Assembly: GCA_003615045.1 (NCBI GenBank) | Contig: ML014208.1 | Coordinates: 1 to 64,000 of the forward strand | Direction of reading: 5' to 3' | Source: Caulochytrium protostelioides | Lineage: Eukaryota > Chytridiomycota > Caulochytriomycetes > Caulochytriales > Caulochytriaceae | Length of the DNA: 64,000 nucleotides | Shown here: positions 29,283 to 41,300 of the stretch, one piece after another | Position numbering within the stretch: position 1 is the stretch's first letter | Layout of the letters: each line of letters begins with the position of its first letter | Translations under genes and position numbers: made by a program | Notes under the pieces: model-generated | Database searches by the model: none | What the model was told of the DNA's origin: nothing | The model's input: only the letters and a program-made list of their open reading frames with translations

Positions 29283-31228
29283 GCACGGAACGGGTCGACG
29301 GCCCGTGAAACGAGGACCGCCGCACGTGGGGCTTGCTCGACGAGGCTGCCGTGCCGACCTCGTCCCGCGTGGGAGCGAACACCGAATGCCGTGACCTCTC
29401 CGGCCGCTCCACGGGTTTGCTGTCCGCCAGAACCCGCTGTTGTGGCGCGCTGTCACAGCGGTTAGAAACCCCTGCGCTTTCTGTCGTGCTTCCGCGCTGT
29501 GCCGGCGTCTCTCCATCTCTCCATCCCTGTCTCTCCTCTACTCAACGGGATGGCGCTCTTCCTGAATCAACTCTTTTTTATAATCTCCACGGCACAGGTA
29601 GACGGATTGCGATGATGCGATGATGCTCAGGAGCGGTGGATGGGCGCATGCCCTGCGATGACGATCACAGATGGGAATGCCCTTCTGCCCCATGCTGGCG
29701 CATGCCTTCTTCCGGCGAGCGGCGATGCGAAGCGAGGCCGCGCGATGATCGCGGGTTTCCACGGCTACCTTCTTCTCTCCCTCTCTCTCCCGCTCTCTCC
29801 TCGATCTCTATTTCTCTCTCACTCGCCTGCCGCTACCGCGATATAAGGTGAGGGGTCGCCAAAATCTCGAGCCCCATCCGTCATCCGTCTTTCAGACCAA
29901 CACCGGCCGGGAGCCTTTCCGAGACAGCTGTTTAAGGCACTGAAGGACGTGGTGACCGCGCAAAAATCACAAGATGGGGCACCACCACTTTAAACTGTCG
30001 CCGAGTCCCTCCGTTCCCGACGAGGTGCCAGGCGGGCCCCGCCATCCCGACATTCGTCTTATTTCGCCGGATCGGCACGCGGCGCGACGCGTTGTGGGCA
30101 CCCGAGGCATCCTGCTCAGCATCCCTCGCGCTTACCATGGCCCGCCGCGCCGAACATCACGCTGATCGGCACATACGCTTCATGATGAGTGATGATGATG
30201 TTGGGGCCAGGGCGGGATGAGGTGATCGCTGATGCGCGGAGGGTTCAAGTGGGTGATCCCCTTTTTGACTTAATACGGAAGGCGTGCCCGCAGCCCGTAA
30301 GCACCCTCGTCGGCCCACTTGCCCCGACGCGGCGGCAAGCATCACGCATGCGTCCTCTGCCGTGATCTGCATATCGCCCCCTTTCGCCGCCTTCCGCGAA
30401 CCGCGTTGGCGTCGGAGTTGGCATGGTGCCGCGCCCGCCCCTCCTTCCGCCGGCATGGCGGCCGCATGGTGATCGGCAACACGCGACGGAAGACGGCAAG
30501 ACGGCAAGACGCCAGCGGAAACCCACAGCAAAGAAACGGCCGCCCCAACGGACAAACGACGGGGGAAGCCAGAGAGACGCGGTCCACCGCCATCCCCGGC
30601 CAGGCATCATGTCGCTGGCGGCCGTCGTGGAGCGGCCGTGTCGATGCGGACCCAGAGCGAGCGACCCAAGGTTGATGATCTCGCGACCATTGTCTTGCAA
30701 CCCGAGTGATTGTTATGGTCATCCCTGCCTTCTCCTGCTCCCCTTTTCGAGCGGGGGAGGTGGCCTCACCAAGCATCGCATCGCATCAGGTCCGGATACG
30801 CGGCGCCATCCCCGACATCCCGAGGACCGTGAGGGCCTTGGCTTTGCGAGGGTCGCCCGGATGGTGAGCCTTCGCGATGCTCGTCACAGTGGTAAGAACC
30901 GTGACGAATTGATCGACGGCCGTGTCGCCCAGGGTCACGAGGTGTGAGCGCCGCACGGTTGTTCCAGGATGGGTGGCCTCAACGTTCTATGATCCCCCTA
31001 GCGGTGGTATAAGAGGCTCGGACTCGCTTGAGACGCCATAGGACATCCCCACATGAAGGCTGAGCCACGTGCCACGTGGTGCAAAAGGCCCGTTGACGCG
31101 GAGCGAGCGACTGCTGCCTGAGATCGTAATTCTTTGACGGTGTCGCCTTCCTCCTGCCCCCTCGCGCATCCCCACGTCTAGCCCCTGGCTGTCGATCTGC
31201 CTCGCCTCGCCGCGTCGTATTCGCCATC
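29282..31228. other. Spacer, no gene recognised
   Basis: About 1.9 kb between the TMEM33 gene and the 7TM-RGS gene. A pyrimidine-rich tract of TCTCTC type lies at 29770-29825. A TATAAG at 31010-31015 lies about 220 bases before the next start and may be its TATA element. Open frames lack domains. Confidence 0.5.
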
Positions 31229-34200
31229 ATGGGCTACCGTGCGGACGCGTGCGCCTTTGTCACGGCATGGGACGGGCCGTGGGCGGCCGACGGCGGGCCC
31301 CCGCGGCCGCCGCCGTCGTGCATCGCCTTCTGGTCGGTCGCGGCCGTCATGCTCGCCGTCCAGGCCGCGGCGCTCGTGGCGCTTGTGGCATTGCGCTTCG
31401 GCGCGCCGGCCGTCATCCCGCCTAATAGCCCCCTCCAGACGATGACCCAGGGTATGGGCCTCGTGGTCGCGAACAGCGTGACGGCGCTCCTGCTGACAGC
31501 GGCGATGGCCGTCTCGCCGTGGTTACGCGGTGTGCCGCTGCTTTGGCTACTCAGCGGCCTCGCCGTGCTGCATCTGACGGGTATGATGCTGCGCCTCGAG
31601 CGGCGCGTCGCGTATATCACTCGCCGGCAGGCGGCCACGCAGTGGAGCACGACCTTGGTCGCGATGCCGCAGCTTCCCGCCGATGACACGAGCCACGTGA
31701 CAGTCGCCTGTTCCCAGCATTCGTCCGAGCTGACCGCCGTCACCACCGCAGCGTCGTCGTCGTCATCGTCGTCGCCGACGACGCTGCCGTCCACGTCGCC
31801 AGGGACCGCTACCAGCACCACGACGCCCGCGGGCGGCGCCAAATCGGCGCACTCCGCTTATCCCGAGACGACCTGGCGGTCCAAGGACGCGCAGCTGCGG
31901 CGCGACCCCGCCCACCACGCATCGACGTCGTGGCGGCAGTTGGCAGCCGCGCTGTTCACCGCGCGCATGACACCGCGGCGGCTCCTGCACCACGCGGTCG
32001 AAGGGCATGGCCGGGAAGTCGTCGTCGTCTTGAGTCTCGCGCTGCTCGCCGCTTGCGTGATGAGCCTCGTGGTCACGCTGTGTGCTGCGGCGCCGCTTGG
32101 CCATCCCATCACATGGGAGTATCTTCCGCTCGCAAGCGCCATGGGCCTCGGGTTCCTATGGTGGGGCCTGCGGCTCTCCAAGTTGCGGTGGCAGGACGAG
32201 ACGCGCGACGGGATGGCCGTGACGTGGATGGCCTACGTCGGTCTCGGGTTCGTAGCGCCCATCGCGTGGCATACCACGCATCGCAGCGCGCCCCTGTTGC
32301 TGTGCCCGATTCTGGCCCTCGGGGTGGGCCAGCTCATCTGGGTTGGCGTGCCCGCCGTCCAAATGGCCATTCTCTTCTACCGGTGGCGGCAAATGCAGCG
32401 CACGACGCTGACGGCGTGTCCGCCCTCGCTGTACAAAGCGCTGCGCAACCGCGCGACGTATGAAGCGCTGCTCCAGCTGGCGGAGCGCGAACGCTGCACC
32501 GAGACGGTGCTGTTCCTGGAAGAGCTGCGCCTGCTCGAATGCCTCATCATGGCCTCCATCGGCCCGGACGCCCACAAAAAGACGGCCGCGCGGCGGTCGG
32601 CCTCCGCAGGCGCCCTGACCGAGCCGCGGCCCGGCGAACTGAGCGTGATGGCGCGCCAGTACTTGGCCCATACCTCGCCCGACATTGCGCACGTCGTCGA
32701 GCGCGAGATCTCCGTTTCCGCCTTTAGCCAAGCCGAGCTCGATGCCGTCGCCGAATCCGTCGAATCTGAGGGCGACGGCGCGCCCAGCGAGGCCCCGCCC
32801 GACGACGCTACGCCGCCGCGGAACGCGCCCTCGAGTCCGAGGATGCCGCCGCGGCCCTCGATGCCAACACGGCCGTCGACGCCGACGAGGCCGACGACGC
32901 CCCACGGGATGGGCGCGCGAGGAGCCGCCACCGCCGCAGCTGCGCGCATGATGACCACTCGCCATGAGCGCCACAACAGCGGCACCGCGGCGATCCCCAC
33001 AGCCAGCAGCAGTCGCGCCATGCCGCGCTGCCATTCGGTCGCCAGCGTCCCCGGGGACCATGCCAACACCGCTCCGCCCGCGGCGGCGACGCCGCCGATG
33101 CCGCCGCCGACGGCGCTGACACGCGAAGCCTGGGCGCCCGGTGCGGCCGCCAGCACGAGCCGCATCGCGCCGCTGTCGCCGCTCGTGCCCGAGTCCTGGA
33201 GTCTGGAGCACCCCCCATCGCCCCGCGTCGGCGTTGCCGCCTCGCTCAATGGCCTGAACACGCCCCACCATCCGCACGCAGAACGCCTGGGCATGCCGGC
33301 GCCGACGGCCGCGACGTGCTGCAGCGGGCCGCACACCGCGGGGGCCCCCGTCCTACCAACGCCGCCGGCCGCCGCCACAAGTGGTGGCAAGACGCAGACC
33401 TCCGTCGCATCGATCCGGAGCTTCGCGCTCGACCGGCGGCCGCTCGGATGGGCCGGCGGATCGCATGCGGCACACGCGGCCCCGCCGCACGCCGGCCATG
33501 CCGCCGCCGCCGCCGCCGCCGTCGCCGCGACGATGCCGCACGCCCGCACCCACTCGCTTTCCCGCACCCTCGCCTCCGTCAGCGGCAGCAGCGGCATCGC
33601 GTACCTCGGGCATGGCGGCGCGTCCGTCTCCACGATCGCCGACTCGCGCAACACGCTCGTCGGCGTGCCGATGCCGATGTCGATGCCGATGTCGATGCCG
33701 ATGCCGGCACCGGCACCGACGCCGATGCCGATGTCGATGCCGACGCCGATGCCGACGCCCGGCACGGCGGCCGATCGGGCGCAGGAGTCGGCCCGCGCGC
33801 CCGTCAGCACCGCGACGCCGACGGCCTCGCTGCCGCGGCCCACGACGGCGCCGGCTGCCTCGCGGGCGAAGGGCAGTGCGCGCGGAATGCATGGGGGCCT
33901 GCGGCACGGCGCGGCGAGCCGCGGCAGCGTCGCCGGCTCGCTTGGCCGCACCGGCACCGTCGGGACCCTGTGGCGCGGCGGGAGCCTGATCTGCGTGGCG
34001 GACGCGAGCCCGATGCCGCTCCCGCTGCCGTGCAAGGCGCGGGACGCGACGCAGGCCGCCGCGGACGGCGCGGCATGGGTGCCCGAGGCGCTGGTCTCGC
34101 TGTGCCATGCGCTCTACCACCACTTCCTGCGGCCCGGCGCGGCCCAGGAAGTGAATATCTCGGCGGCGCAGCGCGCGCGGATTGAGCGGCAGCTCGAGGC

Positions 34201-34387
34201 GAACCGCGTCCGTGCCGACTGCTTCACCGAGGTGCGCCGCGAGGTCGAGACAATGGTGCTCTCGGGCATCTTTCTGAAGCTGCTGGCCGAGCGCAAAGCG
34301 AAGCAGACGGCCTCCGCCACGTCGAGCCATTTGGACCGAAGCATGGAGAATGCGGCGCTGCGGCTGCCTGTCAGCCTCCCGATTTAG
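31229..34387 (+). CDS. Seven-TM protein with interrupted RGS domain (GPCR-RGS type)
   Basis: This 1052-residue protein has seven hydrophobic segments at about 33-56, 76-95, 101-121, 253-277, 286-305, 319-338 and 345-374. An RGS-like region follows. RGS domains accelerate GTP hydrolysis by G-alpha; 7TM-RGS proteins (plant RGS1, fungal GprK class) are plasma-membrane regulators of heterotrimeric G proteins. The first RGS half is visible at about 389-432 (SLYKALRNRATYEALL, TVLFLEELRLLECL). The second half comes only at about 953-1025 (LYHHFLRPGAAQEVNISAAQ, R-IERQLEANRVRADCFTEV). Between them lie about 520 residues of Pro/Ala/Ser/Met-rich sequence including a Met-Pro repeat near 812-845. The cytosolic or lumenal loop between TM3 and TM4 is also long (about 130 residues, poly-Ser). 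No conserved intron borders frame the insertion, but an unrecognised intron is conceivable. The start context is gccatcATGg. Confidence 0.82.
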   Translation: MGYRADACAFVTAWDGPWAADGGPPRPPPSCIAFWSVAAVMLAVQAAALVALVALRFGAPAVIPPNSPLQTMTQGMGLVVANSVTALLLTAAMAVSPWLRGVPLLWLLSGLAVLHLTGMMLRLERRVAYITRRQAATQWSTTLVAMPQLPADDTSHVTVACSQHSSELTAVTTAASSSSSSSPTTLPSTSPGTATSTTTPAGGAKSAHSAYPETTWRSKDAQLRRDPAHHASTSWRQLAAALFTARMTPRRLLHHAVEGHGREVVVVLSLALLAACVMSLVVTLCAAAPLGHPITWEYLPLASAMGLGFLWWGLRLSKLRWQDETRDGMAVTWMAYVGLGFVAPIAWHTTHRSAPLLLCPILALGVGQLIWVGVPAVQMAILFYRWRQMQRTTLTACPPSLYKALRNRATYEALLQLAERERCTETVLFLEELRLLECLIMASIGPDAHKKTAARRSASAGALTEPRPGELSVMARQYLAHTSPDIAHVVEREISVSAFSQAELDAVAESVESEGDGAPSEAPPDDATPPRNAPSSPRMPPRPSMPTRPSTPTRPTTPHGMGARGAATAAAARMMTTRHERHNSGTAAIPTASSSRAMPRCHSVASVPGDHANTAPPAAATPPMPPPTALTREAWAPGAAASTSRIAPLSPLVPESWSLEHPPSPRVGVAASLNGLNTPHHPHAERLGMPAPTAATCCSGPHTAGAPVLPTPPAAATSGGKTQTSVASIRSFALDRRPLGWAGGSHAAHAAPPHAGHAAAAAAAVAATMPHARTHSLSRTLASVSGSSGIAYLGHGGASVSTIADSRNTLVGVPMPMSMPMSMPMPAPAPTPMPMSMPTPMPTPGTAADRAQESARAPVSTATPTASLPRPTTAPAASRAKGSARGMHGGLRHGAASRGSVAGSLGRTGTVGTLWRGGSLICVADASPMPLPLPCKARDATQAAADGAAWVPEALVSLCHALYHHFLRPGAAQEVNISAAQRARIERQLEANRVRADCFTEVRREVETMVLSGIFLKLLAERKAKQTASATSSHLDRSMENAALRLPVSLPI

Positions 34388-34624
34388 CGGGCCTGCTGCT
34401 GTTCAGGAAGCCTTGACGATCGTGGGTTCGTGGGTGCAGGCTCGGCGGCCTCCACGTCAGGCCCTGCTTGAGGCCTCGCTCGCCCCATCTCTCGGGCCAT
34501 CGCTTGATCCATCTCCCGATGCGTCTTCCGACTCCGATCGTCCGATCAACGTGTCTATATACATACCTTTTGCGAGGTGCGATGTTCGTGGGGTTCATGC
34601 CGCAGGCGCCAAGCGGAACGCGCG

Positions 34625-36007
34625 TCACCGCGACGGCGACGCGCGGAGCGAGTGCATGTCCAGGACCAAGAAGTAGGCCGGCGACATGGGTTCATTCTTG
34701 CGGTGGGTGTAGTAGTGCTCGACGCGGTCCGCGATGCGAAACCCGTACCGCCGGTAGAAGTGCAGCGCGCCGGCGTTCGAGGTCTCCATGTGCAGGCAGA
34801 TGTGGTCGATGTGCGACTGCGCGCGGCAGTACCGAATGAGATATTCGATCAGGACGGAAGCGAGCCCGACGCGGCGGTAGCTGGCGAGGACCCCGAGCGT
34901 CATGATGTAGATGCGCACGGGCTCGCCGAGCTCGAAGGCGCGGACGGCCTCGGCGCGGCGGTACGCGGCGCGGGCGCCGTGCTCGGGCCGCTGCACGACG
35001 TAAGGCTCGGGGCGGCAGCACAGCGCGGCCACGGCCTGCGCGCCCGCATACACGAGCGCGCTCATCTCGCGCGGCAGCGCCTCCACGAGGTCGTGGTAGA
35101 ACTGGTCCGGGTAGCGCACCGGAATCACAGCGAGATTCAGCGCGCGCAGGTCGTCGACGGTGTGCGCCGTGATGGCCGTGAGCCGCACTGGGATGCGCGG
35201 CTGCGTGCTAAGCGGGATCTGTGCCGGCGCAACCGCGGGCACCGCGGGGTGCCACGTGGGGCTCGCCGGCGGCTCGCTCGCCGTCGCGTCAAGCCCGCCG
35301 GCCGCGGTGGCAGTGGCAGCGGCAGCGGCAGCGGCAGCAGCGGCCGTGGCGTGCGGCGGCAGGTCCTGTCGCGCGATGCCGAGCGGCAGCGGCGAGCCCT
35401 CGTATGGTCGCGCCGCCGCGTCCTCCCCCTTGCCTGACGGCGCTGTCGGCAGCTGCCCCGTCGTCAGGGCCCGCGGCCGGCACCGCAACGTGGGGAGGGG
35501 TCCGACGGGCGCGACCGACACGGGCAGCGCCGATGCGACGGGCAGCGCCGCGACGGGAGCGGCGGTCGGAGCCGCCGCGAGCCGGCGTGGCGCCAGCGCC
35601 AGCGTGCCTTGTCCCGTCACGACGAGGGCCGGGTCGCCCTTCTCGTAGCGTTTCGCCGCCGTGGCCGAGACCGGCGAGACGGCGCCGGCGGCGGCGGCCT
35701 CGGCGCCGCTCCTCCGGGCGGTGCTCACCGTCATGGTCGCGGCGGGCGAGGCCGCGGCGGTCCGTGTCCACTCGTGCCCGGCACGAGGCGCGGCTGGCGC
35801 CGAGCCGGACGAGCCGCTGACCGCCGCGGCAGCCGCCACGGCCGCGGCAGCCGCCCGCCGACGCTCCCGGTCGCGCTCCCAGTCGCGGGAGCGGTCGCGG
35901 GAGCGCAGCCGCGCCGCGTACGCGGTGAGGTACGGCGATCGCTCGTCGGCGGGACTCTCGCCGTGGACCGCGGCGCCGCGCACGTCCACGAACGGCAGCG
36001 TGGCCAT
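34625..36007 (-). CDS. NAA50: NAA50-like N-alpha-acetyltransferase with long N-terminal extension
   Basis: The C-terminal 190 residues form a GNAT fold closest to NAA50 (San), which acetylates protein N-termini, usually with the NatA complex at the ribosome. Landmarks in the 460-residue version are VIPVRYPDQFY near 294-304 (substrate loop), VRIYIMTLGVL near 364-374, the acetyl-CoA loop YRRVGLAS at 377-384, ICLHMETSN with the His near 406, GALHFYRRYGF, and HYYTHRKN. About 25 extra residues lie before the YIMTLG strand. The N-terminal 265 residues are Ala/Pro/Arg-rich and unlike the roughly 160-residue typical enzyme. I chose the ATG at 36005-36007 (MATLPFVDV). The frame stays open to an ATG at 36769, but that extra part is mainly Arg runs and poly-Ala from a GGC repeat. 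The gene is convergent with the 7TM-RGS gene, 237 bases apart. Confidence 0.85.
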   Translation of the reverse strand: MATLPFVDVRGAAVHGESPADERSPYLTAYAARLRSRDRSRDWERDRERRRAAAAAVAAAAAVSGSSGSAPAAPRAGHEWTRTAAASPAATMTVSTARRSGAEAAAAGAVSPVSATAAKRYEKGDPALVVTGQGTLALAPRRLAAAPTAAPVAALPVASALPVSVAPVGPLPTLRCRPRALTTGQLPTAPSGKGEDAAARPYEGSPLPLGIARQDLPPHATAAAAAAAAAATATAAGGLDATASEPPASPTWHPAVPAVAPAQIPLSTQPRIPVRLTAITAHTVDDLRALNLAVIPVRYPDQFYHDLVEALPREMSALVYAGAQAVAALCCRPEPYVVQRPEHGARAAYRRAEAVRAFELGEPVRIYIMTLGVLASYRRVGLASVLIEYLIRYCRAQSHIDHICLHMETSNAGALHFYRRYGFRIADRVEHYYTHRKNEPMSPAYFLVLDMHSLRASPSR

Positions 36008-36570
36008 CGAGTGTGCCGGGGGCGCGTCGGTGGGGGGGCGTTGCCCGCGCCGCGAATCGCCGGCGAGGCCGCTGCAGCTGCCGCGGATCCGGCCGCGGAT
36101 CCCGGACGATGGACGTCGCCCGTGGCGAGGCGGCGGGTCGTCGCGGCGCCCTAGCCTGCACCAGACCAGATCCCCGAGGAGCACGGAGACAAGAAGGGCC
36201 GCAAGCGCGAGAACGCGGCGACAGCGGGACGGGCGACGTGGGGAACGGCGGGACGATGGGGCGATCGTCTCTGTCCCGTCTGCGAGCGAAGCGCCGCCGT
36301 AGAGGACGAGGAGGAGGCCCTGCCGCCCGCCAAGGAGGGTCCGGAGGCCAGGAAGGGGGATCCTTATGAGCCGCCGGAGTCGCCGAGGTCGCCGAGGCAT
36401 CGCCATCCGTGAGATGATACGGGAGGCGCGAGGGACGTGCCGGCCGTGGCATGCGGCATTGGAAGGGCGCTGGCAGCTGCTTATCGCGTGGGCATCGCCA
36501 CGGCGAGCCGTCGCCACGGGCGCCGCGCTGACGGGCACACCCGCCACAGGACCGCCGCTGCGTCCCGCTC

Positions 36571-36613
<43 letters not shown>

Positions 36614-38339
36614 TGCGTAGATCGCGCGCCTTCTCCCGGTTTTTTTCCTGCCGCGCCCCTTACGATCAGCCCGCCGCCGCTGCCGCTCGCCACGACCGGC
36701 GCCGCCCTCCCACAAAAGAGAACGCCAACCGCATGGACAACCCGCGAAAAAAGAGAAACAAAAATGCAAGGGAAAAAGAAATGGCAGCTAGTGCACCTCG
36801 GGATACCCTGTCATACCTCGTCCTACGTGGTGATACCGCATTGAAACTTCGTGATCGAGACGGCCCGTGGATGGGACTTTCTCAAGCGACAGATCGACGG
36901 TTGGACGTGAGGCTATTCGCGTATCATGGACACTGGCCTCGGAGCCCTGTGGCATGCGGTGACATGCCGCACACGCCACACGCGGGAGGAGGCCGATGAC
37001 GCGTCAGGGCCATATGGCATCCCAGCCCTCCTTTCGCGTGGTCCTCGTCATTCGCGTCACTCGTCAATCGCATCACTGATGACACAGTCGCTCGCGCCTT
37101 CGGCATACGCAGCACAGTAGCGACATGACGGCGACTTCTCCGCTGTTGCAGCGCAACATCCCGTCCGCATCGGGAGACCGGACCGGCTGGGATGCCACGT
37201 GGCGCTGCCGAGCATCCTCATGCTTACGCATGGTTCATCAGAAAGTCCTTCATCACGTCTGGCGTTGCCGCGAGGGCGCCTCGCGCTCTCGTGTACGGCA
37301 TCCTCGCGCCATCGTCCCTGAGACACAGATCCGCGGGCCCAGAAGGCCTGCGCGTCGGCGATTCGCTGACGTGTCGGCGATTCCCTGATGAACCTTCGGC
37401 CCAACGAGCTCAAGAGCCTGATGGGTCGATGAGTCCCAAAGAGGGGCCGATCGGCCCTCGGGATGGCGGCGCGTGGGATGTCATCGCGGGTGGGGCCATC
37501 TCATCACAACGCGCGTAGCCGTGCAGCGAACAGGCCCAGAACAAAACTCCGCTCCGCGCGGCGCGTCGGCGACCCAGCGGAACGGCACACCGCCTTCATC
37601 GCCGCTGTCGGAGGCCGGCCGCCGCCGATAACCAGGATGTGGCGGGAGGGGATACCCGCCTGGGAGCGCCGTGTCGGAGGCCATGCGGGTTCCCCGAGCC
37701 ATGCTCGTCGTCGTCGCCGCCGCCACTGCTGCTCCCGAGCATCGTGCCGCTGGCGAGCCGCCATTTCAAGTCACGCCGCGGCATCCTTCAATAGGCGATT
37801 CGATCTCCGCTCAGCCACGACGCCCCGCTTCGTGGCGGAGTTGCGCGGGCGGGGTTCTATGCTGGCTTCGGCCACGAGCATCTGCGCCGTCCGCACGCGG
37901 TGATGGCGACGTTGGCGACGTTGGCGCCCAAGCGCCTGCGCCTTCAAGCGCCGGCATGGGGTTTTGGCGCGCCACAGCAAAGAAAGCGCGGGCGTATATG
38001 TATAACCCGTGTGCGGTGCCGGCTGTTGCGGAGAATGCTCGCGTCCCGGTCCTACAGGCACGGCAGCCTCAGCGACACACTGACTGGCGATCAGGCGGGG
38101 GCTCGGTGAAGTCGAGTGAAGGGATGTTGCATGGGCGGAGAGGATCGTACGGGTTCTTGCTCAATGCCTCGGATCTTGCTCTTACCAATCGGATTCAGGG
38201 GCAGACCGCGTTCGCATTGTATCCATTTTTTGTTTTCCCGTGTGTTGCTACCTAGAGACCCCGTTTTTCGCCTCTTTGTGCCCCCCTTCTTTCTCACTGA
38301 GGAGCAACCCGTTCGGCCAGCTGATTATCTATCGCCACC
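36008..38339. other. Spacer between divergent genes
   Basis: About 2.3 kb. The first 760 bases could encode an N-terminal extension of the NAA50-like protein but look non-coding (Arg runs). A CCG microsatellite is listed separately. Around 37990-38005 lies a TATATGTATAAC motif about 340 bases before the ABC transporter start. No other gene recognised. Confidence 0.45.
36572..36610. repeat. (CCG)n microsatellite
   Basis: About 12 uninterrupted GCC/CCG triplets; read on the minus strand in the NAA50 frame it would give poly-Ala. Confidence 0.9.
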
Positions 38340-41300
38340 ATGGCCGAGTCGCGGACGGACGAGTCGCCGACCATGCTGCCTGTGGCCGTGGCTGCGCCGC
38401 TGGCAGCACCCGCTGGGATCGCCGCGCTCCCTGCATCGCTCGAACACCCGCTTGCCGACGCGGCTCCACCCTATGACGAGGGTCCGGCCGAGATCAAGAC
38501 GGAGGCCAAGACGGAGGCCAAGTTGGAGGCCAAGACAGAGATCGTTGCCACCACCGCCGATGGCGCAGCGCTCACCGTCGTCGCAGCCACCGCCAACGGG
38601 AGCGACCACCGGACGACCATGTACGATGCGGCGAGCATCCATTCGGTGGCCGGTAAAACTCCCAGCGACGCCAAGAGCAAGGACAAGGAGGCGCATCCGT
38701 TGCCGTCGCCGGTCTACATGCTGCTGCGGTTCGCGACGAAGAGCGAAAAGATCTTGCTCGCGGTCGGGATCGTATGCGCGCTCGTCTCGGGCGCGCTGCA
38801 GCCCATGCTACCGCTGCTGTTTGGCAGCCTGACGAACACCCTCGGATCGCTCGCGTATGCGCCGATGCCGAAGGCCCAGTATGACCACGACGTCATCAAG
38901 GTCTGCTGGCAGCTCGGCGTCCTCGGGACGGCGATGGCTATCGCGTGCTTCCTCTACCTCGCGACATGGGAGTATGTGGCGGAGTGCACCACCCACCGGC
39001 TGCGCGAGGCCTACCTGCGCGCCGTGCTGCGTCAGGACATCGCATTCTTCGACCACGTGGGCGGCGGGTCCGTTGCGACGGCCATCGTGACGAGCTGCCG
39101 CTTGGTGCAGGACGGATCGGGTGAAAAGGTGCCCATGTTGTTCATGAATCTGGCGACATTCATTGCCGCATTCGGCGTTGCGTTCTCGCAAGATGCCCGG
39201 CTCTCGGGCATCATGATAACGATCATCCCGGCGATGGCCCTCTCGGTCGGGTTTTTGGGTTTCAAGGCCGGCGCTTGGGAGAACATGAACCTTAAGGCCT
39301 ACAACGACGGCGGTGATGTCGCTGAATCTGCTTATTCGAGTATCCGCGTGCTGTCATCCTTTATGGCCTTCGAGAAGCTTGCCAGCGCTTACGATGTCTA
39401 TCTCCGCCGCGCCCAGCGGTACGGCGTCTGGAAATCAGCCGCCATTGCTGGTCTCTTTGCCTGCATCTCCTTCATCATGTGCACCGCATACTCGCTCTGC
39501 TTCCACGTCGGCGGCAAGTACGTCGCGAAGGGGAGCCTGCTGGGCGGTGATGTGCTGACCGTCTTCTTTTCCGTTGTCATTGGCAGCTTCGCGCTGACGA
39601 CGACGAGCTTTGAGATCCAGGCCATCAACACGGCGCGCAGTGCTGCTGCCGATTTGTTCCATGTCATCGACCGGGTGCCGGTGATCAACTCGGAAAGCAA
39701 CGAAGGATTCACACCCACCGAAGTCATCGGTCACATCTCCGTTAAACAAGTCGACTTTGCCTATCCCTCGCGTCCTGATGTGACGGTCCTCAAAGGTATG
39801 ACACTCGACATCGCCCCGGGCACCACATGCGCGCTGGTCGGCTCGAGTGGGTCGGGCAAGTCGACGATCGTCGCTCTCCTGGAGCGGTTCTACAACCCGC
39901 TCGGGGGCTCGATCACGCTCGACGGCGTGCCCATCCAGGATCTCCAAGTCAAGTGGCTCCGCCAGCAGATGGGATACGTGACTCAGGAGCCCGTGCTCTT
40001 CAAGGGCACACTTGCCCAAAACATCGCGCACGGCCTCGTCGGCACCGACGCGTGGAGCTGGCCGCCCGAGCGCCAAATGGAGCTCATTGTGAAAGCGTGT
40101 CAGACCGCGAACGCGCACAATTTCATCGTGACGCTGCCCATGGGCTACGATACGCTGGTGGGTGAGCGCGGATTCCTGCTCAGCGGTGGGCAGCGGCAGC
40201 GCGTGGCGATCGCCCGCGCGATTGTGCGCGACCCCAAGATCCTGCTACTGGACGAAGCGACGTCGGCTCTCGACACCATTTCGGAGCGCGTCGTCTCGCA
40301 GGCGCTCGCCGCGGCCGCGAAGGGGCGCACGACGATTGTGATTGCGCACCGGCTGTCCACCATCCGCGACGCGGATCAGATCATTGTGATGGATAAGGGC
40401 GTCGTGGTAGAACGCGGCAACCACGCGAGCCTCATCGCTCAGAACGGGTTCTACAAGCGTCTTGTGGATGCTCAGGAGATTCAGTTCAAAGGGCGGGTCG
40501 AGGAGGCCGAGGAAGCCGAAGACGCCGAGGCGGAAGCAGGCCTGCCTGCCGAAACGACGGCCTCCCAGAAGAAGGGGCTGGCCGACGCGGCGTCGGCCCA
40601 CGAAGACGACCGCGCGAGCCTCAAGTCCGGGACCTCCCGTGGTCAGCTCAGCCAGATCCAAAGCGGTGACGATCATACCGCCGTGGTCACCGGCAAGCTG
40701 CTGACAAAATCCCAGCGTGCTCAGGCGAAAAAGATGGCGACTCCCGAGGAGCCCTACGTGACGAGCAACGGCCGCAAGCTGATGCTAGCGTTGATTCGCT
40801 TGGGCGCCCCGGAGTGGCCCTTGACGGTGCTGGGCCTGATCAGCTCGATTGTGGTGGGCGGCCAATTCCCCGTGCTGAGTATCCTCTTCGGGTCCGTGCT
40901 CGGGGTTCTATTTATGCCAAACAGCACAGCCGATGAGCAGCGCGCGCTCCGGCACGAGGCGAACCTCTATGCGCTTTACTTTTTCATTCTCGCGCTGATC
41001 TGCGGCGTCGCCACGTTCAGCAAGATCCATTCGTTCGGCGTCGCGAGCGAGCGGCTGACGCGCCGTCTGCGCCTCAACGTCTTTCTGGCCACGATGCGCC
41101 AGAGTGTCGGCTGGTTCGACCGCGACCAACATTCATCGGGCATTCTCGTGAGCAATCTGAGCAACGACCCGCAGTCGGTCCAGGTGTTGAGCGGGACATT
41201 GATGGGCTCGATCATTGAGTTCATGACTAACATCATCGCGGGCGTCGTGATTGCCCTTATCTTCAACTGGCGCCTCGGCCTCATCAGCACCGCCTTTCTG

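Noticed and set aside
36008-36769. Upstream extension of the NAA50-like frame to an earlier ATG
   Set aside because: The extension consists of Arg-rich sequence and poly-Ala from a triplet repeat; the ATG at 36007 begins better-mixed sequence. It is kept as an alternative only.
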